A DNA stretch of 64,000 nt, from contig CAZSYX010000007.1 in the NCBI GenBank assembly GCA_964610575.1, positions 12,506-76,505 of the forward strand, read 5' to 3'. This document shows positions 1 through 7,857 of the stretch, in pieces. Every line of letters starts with the position of its first letter. The first letter of the stretch is position 1. The position numbers and the translations under genes were made by a program. This DNA comes from JADJWR01 sp964610575 (GTDB lineage Bacteria; Pseudomonadota; Gammaproteobacteria; Burkholderiales; Burkholderiaceae_F). The notes below the pieces were generated by a model. The model did not search any database. It had not been told where the DNA came from and worked only from the letters and a program-made list of their open reading frames with translations.

Positions 1-217
1 CAGCCCCGCGCTGGCGCAGGCGATGGCCGACGGTTTCGACACCGGCGTGCCGCTGGCGGCGTACGAGGTCGTACTCGCGCCGGACGGCCGCAGCCTGCAG
101 TGGATCGAGCGCACGGCGGCCGGCGAGAAGCGCTACGACACCGAGCCGGGCACGAGCTTCCTCAAACGCCTGGGCGTCGGCACGATGTCGATTCTGCCGA
201 TCGACTGGCTGCTCTAG
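1..217 (+). CDS. Phospholipase D-family protein, C-terminal fragment
   Basis: This is the 3' end of a gene that begins outside the window; the frame is open from base 2 and ends in TAG. The last 72 residues contain an alternating hydrophobic/charged stretch (YEVVLAPDGRSLQWIER) and finish with LPIDWLL, an ending I associate with long bacterial phospholipase D/cardiolipin synthase-like proteins (ClsC type). No HKD motif lies in the visible part, so the assignment rests on the tail and on the full PLD-like gene at 2080-3663 nearby. It runs tail-to-tail with the phosphoesterase gene, with 8 bp between the two stops. Confidence 0.6.
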   Translation, partial: SPALAQAMADGFDTGVPLAAYEVVLAPDGRSLQWIERTAAGEKRYDTEPGTSFLKRLGVGTMSILPIDWLL

Positions 218-225
218 GCGCGCGC

Positions 226-2073
226 TCAGTCCATTCCCACGCTGGCCTCGACGCGGAAGAACTGCTCGGCCCTGCGGTTGGCCTCGCCGCGATGGCTGTT
301 GCGGTCGTCCGGCGTCGCGTCGAAGTCGATCTTGGTGGAGAGCACCGCGCGGCAGGTCATGTAGGCCTTGGCTTTCGGTTCGGCCAGGTCGTCCAGCTGT
401 CTGTTGATCAGGTCGACCATCTGCGCCTTGCGCCGGAACAGCGCCTTGTGCGCGGCCGCGTCCTGCGGCTGCTCGGCCAGCAGGCCGTTGATGCAATTGA
501 AGTAGCTCAGTCCGCGGCACCAGTCCGGCAGCTTCAGCCTCGGCAGTTCGGGGGCCAGCGGACCAAGGTGCAGGCGGGCCTGCATCAGCGTCGCCAGCAT
601 CTGGTCCTGGTAAGCCTGTGCGTGCTGGAAGCGCGACAACTCGCACGACTCGCAGTCGGACGACACCTCCTCCCACAGCCAGTCGAACAGGCTGCCGCGC
701 GACTCGCGCTGCCGCTGCACCGCTGCGAAGTCGATCGAGCGCAGGTAAGCGGGCGAGAAGCCCGAGGCTTCGCAGGTCTGCGTCTGCCAGGCGTCGAGCA
801 GGTCGGCGTCGCTGGCGCTCGGCTTGGGGCCGTGCGGCATCAGGTCGGCGCGCACCAGCAGGCGGTTGGCCTGCCCGTCGTAGGCAAAGCTGATGCGCCG
901 CCAGGCGATCGGCCAATCGGACAGCGAGCTCACGTTCAGTTCCAGCAGCGGCCGGCTGGCGAGTGCCCGATGCACCGCCCAGAAGCCGCGGTGGGTGTGC
1001 GCCGACAGGTAGACGAGCGGATGGTCGAGGTTCTCCATCAGGTCGCGCAGCAGGATGCGCGTCGGCAGCCCGAGCGAATTCCAGTTGTGGTGGCCGGCGA
1101 AGACGACGATGTCGCCCTTGCGTGCCGCCTGCGCCACCCACTGGCTGACGACGCCGATCTGGTCCGGGTGCACGTGCCCCATGCTGCCGGGGCTGCGGCC
1201 GAGGATCGTGTCCACCGTGCTCACCAGCGGGCCAGCCTGGTTGGTGTCGAGCCCGATCACGATGACATCGCGTGTGGCGCCCGGCGCGCGCGGCAGCTTC
1301 AGCCGCTGGGCGAGGAACGAGTCGGCGTAGCCGGTGCCTTCGACCAGGTTGGCCTCGATCGCCGAGAGGAAGACGTCCGGGTCCGGATGCTTCCAGCTGA
1401 CCCGGTGCGCGCCGCTTGGCGGCGGTGCCGCAAGTCCCGGTGTGACCTGAGGGACGGTCGCACGTTCGGCGAGGTACAGCGCGATGAAGTCGCGCTTGCT
1501 GAATGCCTCGTTGCCGGTCCGGTGTTTCGCGTCCTCCGGCGCCGCCCCGCGGCGGCAGGCGATGTTCCACTTGTCCGCGCCGCGGTCGCGCAGGGCGCTG
1601 ACGATGTCGTAGCGGTAGATGCCGAACATCAGCCCGTCGTGGTTGCCGGGCAGGATCGCGCCGGTGCGCCCGGTGGCGCGGAAGATCCGGCTCATGCGCT
1701 CGGCCTCCGAGCGGCACGACAGGTCCATCACGTCGCCGAGGTGAAGCCACGGTTCATCAGGGTTCGCCTGCAGCGCCCACTCCATGATGCGGCGCCCGAA
1801 CAGCGGCTGCTCGGGCGGGCGCTGGGTGACCTCGACGTAGGCGTCGATCGCGCTGTCGTTGTCGTGCAGCGGGTGGCCGGTCGACTCGTGCTCCTGCGTG
1901 TCGCCGAGCGCGGTGATTGGCCGCGTCAGCATGACGTAGCTCGCCGGGGGCTCAACGCCGGGGCCCAGCTGCGGCGTGAAACTCGCGCAACCGGCGACTG
2001 CGAAGGCGCAGGCCAGTTGCGCGGCGACTCCGGTGAAGCGAAGGCGGGAAACCCCAATCGTCGACATGCGCAT
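226..2073 (-). CDS. Calcineurin-like metallophosphoesterase lipoprotein
   Basis: A roughly 615-residue exported phosphoesterase of unknown substrate. A lipobox (VAGC) near residue 29 predicts a lipoprotein. Metallophosphoesterase metal-binding blocks are visible in order: GDTQ near residue 58, GDVMD near 115, GNHD near 145, GHHN in the middle and AHTHRG further on. The first and last depart from the usual GDxH and GHxH (Gln for His; Ala for Gly). The region beyond about residue 400 matches nothing I recognise. The upstream phospholipase D-like gene stops at 2080, so the genes touch. GTG at 2079 and ATG at 2073 or 2067 are possible starts; I chose the first ATG. The pairing with a phospholipase suggests lipid head-group turnover, which is inference. 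Confidence 0.72.
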   Translation of the reverse strand: MRMSTIGVSRLRFTGVAAQLACAFAVAGCASFTPQLGPGVEPPASYVMLTRPITALGDTQEHESTGHPLHDNDSAIDAYVEVTQRPPEQPLFGRRIMEWALQANPDEPWLHLGDVMDLSCRSEAERMSRIFRATGRTGAILPGNHDGLMFGIYRYDIVSALRDRGADKWNIACRRGAAPEDAKHRTGNEAFSKRDFIALYLAERATVPQVTPGLAAPPPSGAHRVSWKHPDPDVFLSAIEANLVEGTGYADSFLAQRLKLPRAPGATRDVIVIGLDTNQAGPLVSTVDTILGRSPGSMGHVHPDQIGVVSQWVAQAARKGDIVVFAGHHNWNSLGLPTRILLRDLMENLDHPLVYLSAHTHRGFWAVHRALASRPLLELNVSSLSDWPIAWRRISFAYDGQANRLLVRADLMPHGPKPSASDADLLDAWQTQTCEASGFSPAYLRSIDFAAVQRQRESRGSLFDWLWEEVSSDCESCELSRFQHAQAYQDQMLATLMQARLHLGPLAPELPRLKLPDWCRGLSYFNCINGLLAEQPQDAAAHKALFRRKAQMVDLINRQLDDLAEPKAKAYMTCRAVLSTKIDFDATPDDRNSHRGEANRRAEQFFRVEASVGMD

Positions 2074-2079
2074 GACCAC

Positions 2080-3663
2080 TCAGTACAGGTTCGGCGGAAA
2101 CAGCTTGAACACCAGGTTCTCGATGCGCTGCATAAAGCTGCGCGCGGGCTGCGTGCTGCGCGTTTCCCCGTCAGCGATCCAGCGCAGGCCGCCATCGGAT
2201 TGCCGCACCACCCGCCAGCTGTTGACAGGGCTCATGTCGCGCTCCATCTCTGCCGCCAGCGCCGCAGCGAGCGGCTCGCTGTCGATGATCACCCCCATCT
2301 CGGCGTTGATGATCTCCGAGCGCGGGTCAAGGTTCATCGAGCCGACGAAGCTGCGCGCGCGGTCGATCACCATCGCCTTGGTGTGCAGACCGGCGAAGTG
2401 CCCCTTGAAGGGCGGGAACTCGACGATCGATGCCTTGATCGCCGCATCCGGGCGGAACTCGTACAGTTCGGCGCCGGTGGCCAGGACCGGCCGCCGCCAG
2501 CCCTCGTAATGGCTGTTGACCGCCGGCACGTCGTGCGAGGCGAGCGAGTTGGTCAGGATGCGGATGCGCACGCCGCGGGCGGCGAGCTCGCGCAGGTCGG
2601 CCATGAAATTCGCATCGGGAATGATGTAGGCGTTGGTGATCAGCACCTCGCTGCGCGCCGAGCGCATCAACGCGCGGAACGCCTCCGGCATGTGGTTGTG
2701 CACGCTCGCCGCGCGCGACGGCGAATCGGCGTGCACGGCGCTACGGCCCGGTTTCAGCGTGTCGTCGAGTTCGGCGAGCTGCCTGCCCCACGACTGCTCG
2801 CCGGCAAGCAGCCGGCGCGACCAGGGATTGGACTGCAGCGCCTGCAACGCCTCGGCTTCGTCGACGGTGCGATCCGCGCCGCCAGCGGTCGCATCGGGGG
2901 GCGGGATGCGGCGCACCCAGTCGCTGTTCCAGTAGCGGTCGAACACGCTGCTCGCCTGCCGCGCCACCGGGCCGACGCCGAGCACGTCGAGGTCGTGGAA
3001 GTTGAATCCGGTGTTAAGCCCGAAGTATTCGTCGCCGATGTTGCGCCCGCCGATGATGGCCACGCGGTTGTCGACGATCATCTGCTTGTTGTGCATGCGG
3101 CGATTCAACCGCTCGAACTCGGCCGCTGCCTCGCTCGCCCGCCCAAACAGGTCGCGGCTTCGCCAGGCGTTGAAGACGCGGATCTCGACGTTGGGATGCC
3201 GGTCGATCACGGTGAGCGTGGCGTCGCGCAGATGCACGCTGTCCATGTCGTGCAGCAGCGTGTTCAGGTCGTCGAACAGCAGGCGCACCTTCACGCCGCG
3301 ATCGGCTGCGGCGATGACCCGCGCCATCAGCAGCTGGCCGACCTTGTCGCCGAACCAGACGTAGTACTGAAGGTCGAGCGAATTGCGCGCCGAGTCGATC
3401 AGCGCCAGGCGCCAGATCAGGGCATCCTCGTTGCGCGGCAGGAGAACGAACCCGGAGGCCGACTCGCCATGCTCGGCAGCGATCCTGCCTTCGATCGGAG
3501 CGAACGGGCTGTCGGGGCGGGGCGCCTGCGCATAGCCGGCCGGCGGCTTCGGCAGCGGCGGCGGCGCGGCGCAGCCGGCGACCGCAACGGCGATCGCCAG
3601 GACCCACGCCGAACGCCAGCGAATGACGTGGCGAAGCGCAGCGAGACAGTGCACGGGTTTCAC
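2080..3663 (-). CDS. Phospholipase D-family / cardiolipin synthase-like lipoprotein
   Basis: A 527-residue protein with two HKD half-sites, the signature of the phospholipase D superfamily: HNKQMIVDNR followed by GGRNIGDEYF near residues 190-215, and HTKAMVIDRA followed by GSMNLDPRSE near 425-450. A signal segment ending VAVAGC places an acylated Cys at residue 31, so it is probably a lipoprotein facing the periplasm. The length and the GGRNIGDEYF motif suit ClsC/YmdC-like cardiolipin synthases better than phospholipases proper, but activity cannot be decided from sequence. It immediately precedes the phosphoesterase gene and probably shares its transcript. Confidence 0.82.
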   Translation of the reverse strand: MKPVHCLAALRHVIRWRSAWVLAIAVAVAGCAAPPPLPKPPAGYAQAPRPDSPFAPIEGRIAAEHGESASGFVLLPRNEDALIWRLALIDSARNSLDLQYYVWFGDKVGQLLMARVIAAADRGVKVRLLFDDLNTLLHDMDSVHLRDATLTVIDRHPNVEIRVFNAWRSRDLFGRASEAAAEFERLNRRMHNKQMIVDNRVAIIGGRNIGDEYFGLNTGFNFHDLDVLGVGPVARQASSVFDRYWNSDWVRRIPPPDATAGGADRTVDEAEALQALQSNPWSRRLLAGEQSWGRQLAELDDTLKPGRSAVHADSPSRAASVHNHMPEAFRALMRSARSEVLITNAYIIPDANFMADLRELAARGVRIRILTNSLASHDVPAVNSHYEGWRRPVLATGAELYEFRPDAAIKASIVEFPPFKGHFAGLHTKAMVIDRARSFVGSMNLDPRSEIINAEMGVIIDSEPLAAALAAEMERDMSPVNSWRVVRQSDGGLRWIADGETRSTQPARSFMQRIENLVFKLFPPNLY

Positions 3664-3874
3664 GAAGGGGATCGGCGGCAGACGGTTCCGAGGCGGCGCG
3701 CGATGCTAGCGCACGACATGCCGTTGGAGCGGGCGGTGGCCCGTCGTCGCTTCGCCGGCACATGCGGCTTCGGCCGGTGGCCACGGTCCGGCCGCACGAC
3801 ACTGGTTTGCCCGCTGCCGCCGAAGCGGCGAGCGGGCGAGAGAACTCGAACGGCCCCGGCGGGGCCGCGTGCGT

Positions 3875-4261
3875 TCAGCCTTTCTTCGGCGGATAGGCCT
3901 TCTGCTTGGCCGCCTTGATCGCGTCGTCGCGCTCCTTCTTCAGCGCCTTCTGCTTGGCTTCGTAGTCGGCTTCGGTCGCCTTCATCGCCTTGTTGTGCGC
4001 GTCGCGCTTGGCGACCAGCGGATCCTTGCCTTTGGCGTCGGCATCCTTGACCGCCGCTTCGACAGCCGCAGAGACCTTGGCCTGCCTTTCGTTGTAGGCC
4101 TGCAGCAGGCCCGCCGAGTACTTGGCGTTGGCTTCGCGCTCCACCGTGCGCATCTGCACGATCGGGTCGGTGGAGGCGGGTGCTTGGGCGATCGCGCTGG
4201 GCGCGAATTCCGCGCCGCCGAGGGCGGCGACGATGGAGGTGATTGCCATCAACTTCTTCAT
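3875..4261 (-). CDS. Small Lys/Ala-rich exported coiled-coil protein
   Basis: A 128-residue protein that begins MKKLMAITS and has an N-terminal hydrophobic signal segment with a likely cleavage after SAIAQA near residue 27. The mature part is almost entirely charged helix rich in Lys, Ala, Glu and Asp (for example KATEADYEAKQKALKKERD), with no catalytic motif, and ends in YPPKKG. I do not recognise a family with known function; such proteins are sometimes named TolA-like only because of their composition. The 210-bp region on its 3' side (3664-3874) holds no gene I can support. Confidence 0.6.
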   Translation of the reverse strand: MKKLMAITSIVAALGGAEFAPSAIAQAPASTDPIVQMRTVEREANAKYSAGLLQAYNERQAKVSAAVEAAVKDADAKGKDPLVAKRDAHNKAMKATEADYEAKQKALKKERDDAIKAAKQKAYPPKKG

Positions 4262-4341
4262 TGCTCAGTCCTTCTGTTGTCGACCAAAAGCCGACTTTGT
4301 AGCTGCATTGGCCGCCTCGGTGCTATCCGAAAACCGAACGA

Positions 4342-5486
4342 CTAAATTGCCGGCGACGCCCGGCGTGCCGCGCGCCGGAGGCTTTGCGACGGCGTTTCGC
4401 CAAAAGCCTGCCGGTAGAGCAGAGCGAAGCGGCCGGTGTGGCCGAAGCCGAGGCTCATGGCGACGCGCGTCACGTCGTGGTTCCGGGTCGAGACGGTGAG
4501 GAGGCGGCGCGCAGCGGCGAGCCGCCGCTCGGCGACGAAGCGCATCGGCGACATGCCACGGCGCGACTCGAACGCCTTCTGCAGCGCGCGTTCGCCCACC
4601 CCGGCNNNNNNNNNNNNNNNNNNNNNNNNNNNNNNNNNNNNNNNNNNNNNNNNNNNNNNNNNNNNNNNNNNNNNNNNNNNNNNNNNNNNNNNNNNNNNNN
4701 NNNNNACATGCCACGGCGCGACTCGAACGCCTTCTGCAGCGCGCGTTCGCCCACCCCGGCGACCTGGCAGAGCCGGCCGACGGTGATCGGCCTGTCGAGG
4801 TGAGCGTCGATCCAGGCCTCCAGGTTGGCGAGCCGCGCCGACGAGATCGTCTGCGCACGGACGACGATGGACTCGGCGAGCAGCAGTTCGGCCAGTGCAC
4901 CGATCAGTCCTGCCTGGCCGTGTGCTCGCGGCGCATGGTCCGTCGCCGGCGCTGTCGACTCCACGAAGCTGGACACCGCGGCGACGAGCCGCGCCTTGGC
5001 GGGCTCGCCGAGTTCGATCGACCGTGCCTGGAACACCAGATCGCCGTTGGCTCCTGGGAGGCGTGCCGCGAGCTCTTCGCGCAACCGGAGGCCGCTGACG
5101 CTGATCGCGAACGCGCTTCCTCCCACGCGGTCCAGTGTGTACTCCCACCCCGGCGCGATGAAGGTGACGGTCCCGCATGAGGCGACGTGTTGCCGCCGGC
5201 CGAACCGGTACGCGCTCCCGGCGGGTACCGCCACGTGCAGGATCGGTTCTCGCGCGGCGGCGCGGATGGTTTCGCCGAGTTCGGCTCGAACCCACCCGGT
5301 CACTGCTTCCGCGCCCGTGACCCAGGTCTGCTCGAAGCCCAGCGCGCCCTTCCCGCGCACGACCCGGGAGTGATGGCCCCAGCCGCGCGCGACGAATTCG
5401 CGCGCCTCGTCGACGTCGTCCGAGCGGAAGCGCTGCGCCCAGGTGGGCGGTCGAGGAAGCTGCGGAGAGGGGGAGCTCAGATCCAT
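4342..5486 (-). CDS. AraC-family transcriptional regulator, interrupted by an assembly gap
   Basis: The gene is cut by 100 N (4606-4705), flanked on both sides by the same 55 bp. Removing the N run and one copy (155 bp) leaves 990 bp, exactly 330 codons, and joins the two halves in frame into a 329-residue protein. The first half is a beta-rich sensor domain with HVAVPAGSAYRFGRR and GTVTFIAPGWEY. The second half is an AraC helix-turn-helix domain with PITVGRLCQVAGVGERALQ, MRFVAERRLAAARRLL and VAMSLGFGHTGRFALLYRQ, followed by FGETPSQSLR. No ligand can be inferred. Its target may be the neighbouring exported-protein genes, but nothing in the sequence proves this. Confidence 0.85.
4551..4760. 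repeat. Exact 55-bp duplication flanking the gap (assembly artefact)
   Basis: Bases 4551-4605 and 4706-4760 are identical (both begin ACATGCCACGG and end CACCCCGGC). A shared end of 55 bp is what a de Bruijn assembler using k = 55 leaves at unmerged contig ends. Collapsing the two copies restores the AraC reading frame, so this is not a biological repeat. Confidence 0.9.
4606..4705. other. Assembly gap of 100 N
   Basis: Exactly 100 unknown bases, the conventional filler for a gap of unknown size. The flanks overlap perfectly by 55 bp, so the true gap is probably negative: the two contigs overlap and no sequence is missing. Confidence 0.97.
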
Positions 5487-5647
5487 CGAACGAACGGTCG
5501 CTGACGTCGAAGCGCTAGAAGGTACTTCTAGTCTAGCGACTCCGATTCACTGATTTCGCCGGCGAGGCGGCAAGGTGCCGCTCACGTGGCGGTATCAGTG
5601 AAGGCGTTCCGGCCGGGCCGAAGACTCGCGGCGACCCTGCTGTCGCA

Positions 5648-6373
5648 CTACCTCGACAGCCACGGCGGCACGTCGAAGACCTGCGCCTCCTCCCTGCTGC
5701 CTGGCGGGTAGAACGAGTGGATGCTGTCGTCCCGGTAGTAGCGCCAGAACCCGGCTTCGAGGTCCTTGCTGACGATCCTGAAATCGCCGCGCGACTGCGC
5801 GTCCTCAAGAAACCGGCGATAGGCGTCGAGCGGTTCCGGCCCGCCCTGCTGGAAGATGACGCGGCCGCCGTACTGCTTGTACAGCGCCCGGTTGATCTTC
5901 CACTGGAGGATGAAGGCGGCGGCGACCTGCTGGCGTGCCTCGGCCTCCTGCGGGTCGGAGGTCGCGGCGTTGTCCTTGCCGAGCGCGGCCAGCAACTCGT
6001 CGAGCATGGCGACGTCCGTGGCGAGCCTTGCGCGCTCCGCTTCCGGCAGCCCCCCGGCGGCAAGCTTGCCGGCGAGTTCGGCCCGGCGTGCCGCCTGCTG
6101 CTGGCGGTGCGTCGCCAGCCACTCCTGAACGTGCCTGACGTAGGCGTCCTTCTCCGCCTGCGTGACCACGATGCTTTGTTCCTGCGCGTACCGCTCGGTC
6201 AACTGCCGCAGCACGACATAGCGAAGTTCCTCGGCATCGCGGGTGTGCACGACGGTGCCGAGCACCTTCCCGGCGACCGGCAGTTCGGGATCACCGTAGA
6301 TCTTGTGCGCGCAGGCGCCGATCAGCGCAGTAATCAGCGCGCAGGCGGCCAGACGGGAAGCGAGCGTCTTCAT
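5648..6373 (-). CDS. SurA-like N-domain lipoprotein of unknown function
   Basis: A 241-residue protein with a signal segment ending LIGAC, so the acylated Cys is residue 21. The mature part is helical. Its start (VAGKVLGTVVHTRDAEELRYVVLRQL, then VVTQAEKDAYV) has the layout of the SurA/PrsA chaperone N-terminal domain, but no parvulin isomerase domain follows. The C-terminal part carries RALYKQYGGRVIFQQGGPEP and FWRYYRDDSIHSFYPPGS, which resemble recurrent hypothetical proteins of proteobacteria. It is the last of four tandem genes for exported proteins on this strand. Its role is unknown; a chaperone-like function is inference. Confidence 0.65.
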   Translation of the reverse strand: MKTLASRLAACALITALIGACAHKIYGDPELPVAGKVLGTVVHTRDAEELRYVVLRQLTERYAQEQSIVVTQAEKDAYVRHVQEWLATHRQQQAARRAELAGKLAAGGLPEAERARLATDVAMLDELLAALGKDNAATSDPQEAEARQQVAAAFILQWKINRALYKQYGGRVIFQQGGPEPLDAYRRFLEDAQSRGDFRIVSKDLEAGFWRYYRDDSIHSFYPPGSREEAQVFDVPPWLSR

Positions 6374-6440
6374 GATGGGGGTCCCTGCTTGGCGTGGCGC
6401 GGTCGAGCCCGGATCGACGCCGGGCGGGTTCGGTAGCCGT

Positions 6441-7016
6441 TCAGCTTCCCGCGCGCGGCACCGGCTTGCCGTCCCGGTACGAGCTGAAGGCGGGGATGAG
6501 GATCTCCGTTCCCGCCAGATTCGACGACGGTTCGGCCGGCGACACCGTGGGGTTCGACGGGTAGCTCTTACCGTCGAACTTCAGTTCGGCATGACCCGCC
6601 TTGATGCCGCCGCCGCCGATGCCGACGACGAGGTTGCGCCAGCCGTGCGAGGAGCGTGGCGCGACGCGGACCGGCGGCTGCACGACGGTGCTGGCCGATA
6701 CCAGCCGATAGTCGTGGGCCGCTGGCGTGAAGACGAACAGCGGGCAGCCGCCCGTGCCACAGATCATCGGACCAGCCGCGTAGACCACTGCTTCCGGGAC
6801 TCCATCGCCGTTCAGATCGACGGCGGCGTCGAAGTAGTGTGCCTCCCAGTCGCCGTTCAGTGCCTTGCGGACGGCGAGGCCGAGGTCCGCGCTGGCAGCG
6901 GACGGCTGAGCCGCCGGCGGCATGGGCTTGGGTGCCGCGGCGGGTGGAGGCGGCGTCGAGCACGCGACCAGCGTTGCCGCCGCAGCGGCGGGTAGCAGGC
7001 GCGCCCAGGACTTCAT
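6441..7016 (-). CDS. Conserved lipoprotein with DLNGDG motif
   Basis: A 191-residue protein with a lipobox LVAC (Cys at residue 19) and a Pro/Ala-rich linker. The folded part has the calcium-loop-like segment DLNGDGVPEAVVY, a CGTGGCPLFVF segment with two Cys that could form a disulfide, and SHGWRNLVVGIGGGG. I recall this arrangement from a widespread proteobacterial lipoprotein family without assigned function. It follows the lysozyme-inhibitor-like gene by 33 bp on the same strand and probably shares its transcript. Confidence 0.65.
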   Translation of the reverse strand: MKSWARLLPAAAAATLVACSTPPPPAAAPKPMPPAAQPSAASADLGLAVRKALNGDWEAHYFDAAVDLNGDGVPEAVVYAAGPMICGTGGCPLFVFTPAAHDYRLVSASTVVQPPVRVAPRSSHGWRNLVVGIGGGGIKAGHAELKFDGKSYPSNPTVSPAEPSSNLAGTEILIPAFSSYRDGKPVPRAGS

Positions 7017-7049
7017 CGGGGGACTCGTCGCCTGTGCCGCTGCCTGTCG

Positions 7050-7811
7050 CTAACCGCCGAAGACGACCGCTTCCGGGAACTCGTAGCGCTCGTCGCCGGC
7101 CTGGATCTTGTACAGATCGGCCTCCTTGGTCGCGCGGAAGGTCATGTTGCCGTCGGCCTGGCTGAGGTCGGCCCCGGTGGGCTTGCCCTTCTCGAAGAAA
7201 ATCGTGCGCTTGCGCCCGTCGGGGTGCGTGATGACGACCGTCGCGGTTCCGCCGCCGGCGCGCGCAACGCCCCACATGCACTGCGTCATCGGCTGTCCTT
7301 TGGCCTTGGCGCAGGGCATTGCAGTCCCGGTGGCGTCGAACTTCCCGGCGCCGGCGCGCCCGATCGTGTCGCCGCCGGCTGCCGCAGCGGCGCCTGATGC
7401 TCCGCCGATGGCGACCGTGAGCGTGTAGCTCGCCTTCTCGCCGCGACGCGCACCGGCGCGGTCGAGATACGTGCGCACGGTGTACTCGCCGTCGGCCGGC
7501 AGCGTGCCGCTCCAGTCCTGCAGTCCGATCGCGCCCTCGATGGCGACGTCCTTGGAGCCGGGCGGCAGCACGTTGAAGGCGAGGCCCGGGTTGCCGGACT
7601 TCACGTTCACCTTCATCGTCTGGCCCGCCTTCGCGCGCAGCTTGTAGTCGATCGTCTGGCGACCCTGGATCGAGCCCTTGACCGTTGCCGACGAGGCCCC
7701 CTTGGCGAACTGCAGCGGCCGCGATTCGATGCCGTCGGCCGCCAGCGAAGCACCACCGAGCGACAGCGCGAGCGACAGCGCCAAGCCGCCGACGAGGAAC
7801 AGAGCTTTCAT
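7050..7811 (-). CDS. Exported protein resembling inhibitor of g-type lysozyme
   Basis: A 253-residue protein with a cleavable signal peptide ending near LAADG; the start is supported by AAGGAAG upstream of ATG at 7811. The first mature domain (about residues 30-140) carries FAKGASSATVKGSI, DYKLRAKAGQTM, FNVLPPGS and GEYTVRTYLDRAGARRGE, a pattern I associate with PliG-like inhibitors of goose-type lysozyme. The second domain (about 150-253) has FDATGTAMPCA, QCMWGVAR, HPDGRKRTIFF and ERYEFPEAVVFGG, which I recognise only as a recurring module of unknown function. The combination suggests a periplasmic defence against lysozyme or another wall-directed attack; this is inference from motif memory and needs a profile search. 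Confidence 0.65.
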   Translation of the reverse strand: MKALFLVGGLALSLALSLGGASLAADGIESRPLQFAKGASSATVKGSIQGRQTIDYKLRAKAGQTMKVNVKSGNPGLAFNVLPPGSKDVAIEGAIGLQDWSGTLPADGEYTVRTYLDRAGARRGEKASYTLTVAIGGASGAAAAAGGDTIGRAGAGKFDATGTAMPCAKAKGQPMTQCMWGVARAGGGTATVVITHPDGRKRTIFFEKGKPTGADLSQADGNMTFRATKEADLYKIQAGDERYEFPEAVVFGG

Positions 7812-7857
7812 GATTCTTCCTTCATTGACCGACCGCCGGCAGGATCGCGCCGGCGCT

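Noticed and set aside
100..3918. A 1272-codon open frame on the + strand across the phosphoesterase and phospholipase genes.
   Set aside because: It is antisense to two genes with clear motifs and has the Arg/Ala/Val-rich composition of a shadow frame in high-GC DNA. No domain is visible.
4551..4760. A biological direct repeat or insertion in the AraC gene.
   Set aside because: The copies are exactly identical, 55 bp long, and flank a 100-N filler; removing one restores the frame, so it is an assembly effect.
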